From the NCBI GenBank assembly GCA_029335925.2, contig JARJMX020000036.1, positions 1 through 5,068 of the forward strand: a stretch of 5,068 bases of DNA. The letters run 5' to 3'. The notes under the pieces are model-generated. The model worked only from the letters and a program-made list of their open reading frames with translations. It had not been told where the DNA came from and searched no databases. Shown one piece after another: positions 5,057 to 5,068 of this stretch (its first letter is position 1; every line of letters starts with the position of its first letter). The stretch is from Gammaproteobacteria bacterium. GTDB lineage: Bacteria > Pseudomonadota > Gammaproteobacteria > Halothiobacillales > Halothiobacillaceae. The position numbers were made by a program, and so were the translations under genes.

Positions 5057-5068
5057 ATGCCTCAAGAG
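5057..5068 (+). CDS. Start of a further gene, truncated by the window edge
   Basis: An ATG at 5057 follows AGGGGG (5047-5052) by four bases and begins MPQE before the window ends. It lies 15 bases after the transglycosylase stop, a spacing typical of one operon. Nothing can be said about the product from four codons. A pilin or other VirB/Trb component would be expected from position only. Confidence 0.5.

Noticed and set aside
1..5068. Absence of CAGCTG in the window as a sign of restriction avoidance
   Set aside because: None was seen by eye, but only about one site is expected by chance in 5 kb, so absence carries no weight.

Overview
The window looks like accessory and transfer-linked DNA of a conjugative plasmid or integrative conjugative element from a proteobacterium, most likely beta or gamma. 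This is inferred from gene content: a plasmid-type single-stranded DNA-binding protein (SSB), methyltransferases with no endonuclease beside them, an exported nuclease, and a VirB1/TrbN-type transglycosylase translationally coupled to a small gene. No replication, partition or relaxase gene is present, so the plasmid group and host cannot be named.

Left block, + strand (29-2616): ssb, then two DNA methyltransferases of the beta class, in which the catalytic motif IV precedes the SAM-binding motif I. The first begins at GTG with a strong ribosome binding site. The second closely resembles the N4-cytosine methyltransferase M.PvuII and carries an N-terminal segment that reads as a ribbon-helix-helix DNA-binding domain. 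With no restriction enzyme between or beside them, these genes fit a protect-on-entry (anti-restriction and establishment) module, with SSB coating incoming single strands.

Middle block, - strand (3986 to 2636): a secreted or surface-attached staphylococcal-nuclease-family enzyme with all catalytic residues, then a 229-bp gap, then a four-helix membrane protein of unknown function that faintly recalls the phage-defence protein KwaA. The gap is not empty. It holds an in-frame relic repeating the nuclease C-terminus, a near-perfect 17-bp palindrome, and two tandem copies of a 37-bp-period repeat.

Right block, + strand (4073 to the end): a divergent intergenic region shared with the nuclease gene. 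It contains a good extended -10 promoter for the nuclease. For the rightward genes it contains a 7-bp tandem repeat that appears to build two overlapping promoters, and a hairpin that would cover the ribosome binding site. This drives an 86-residue hypothetical gene that overlaps (ATGA) a lytic transglycosylase, followed by the first codons of another gene. The right block is probably the start of a mating-pair-formation operon. The nuclease and transglycosylase would both act in the periplasm or at the cell surface, one on DNA and one on peptidoglycan.

The most interesting points are the ribbon-helix-helix/PvuII-like methyltransferase fusion, the nuclease-tail relic, the shared 15-bp motif upstream of both leftward genes, and the repeat-built double promoter.
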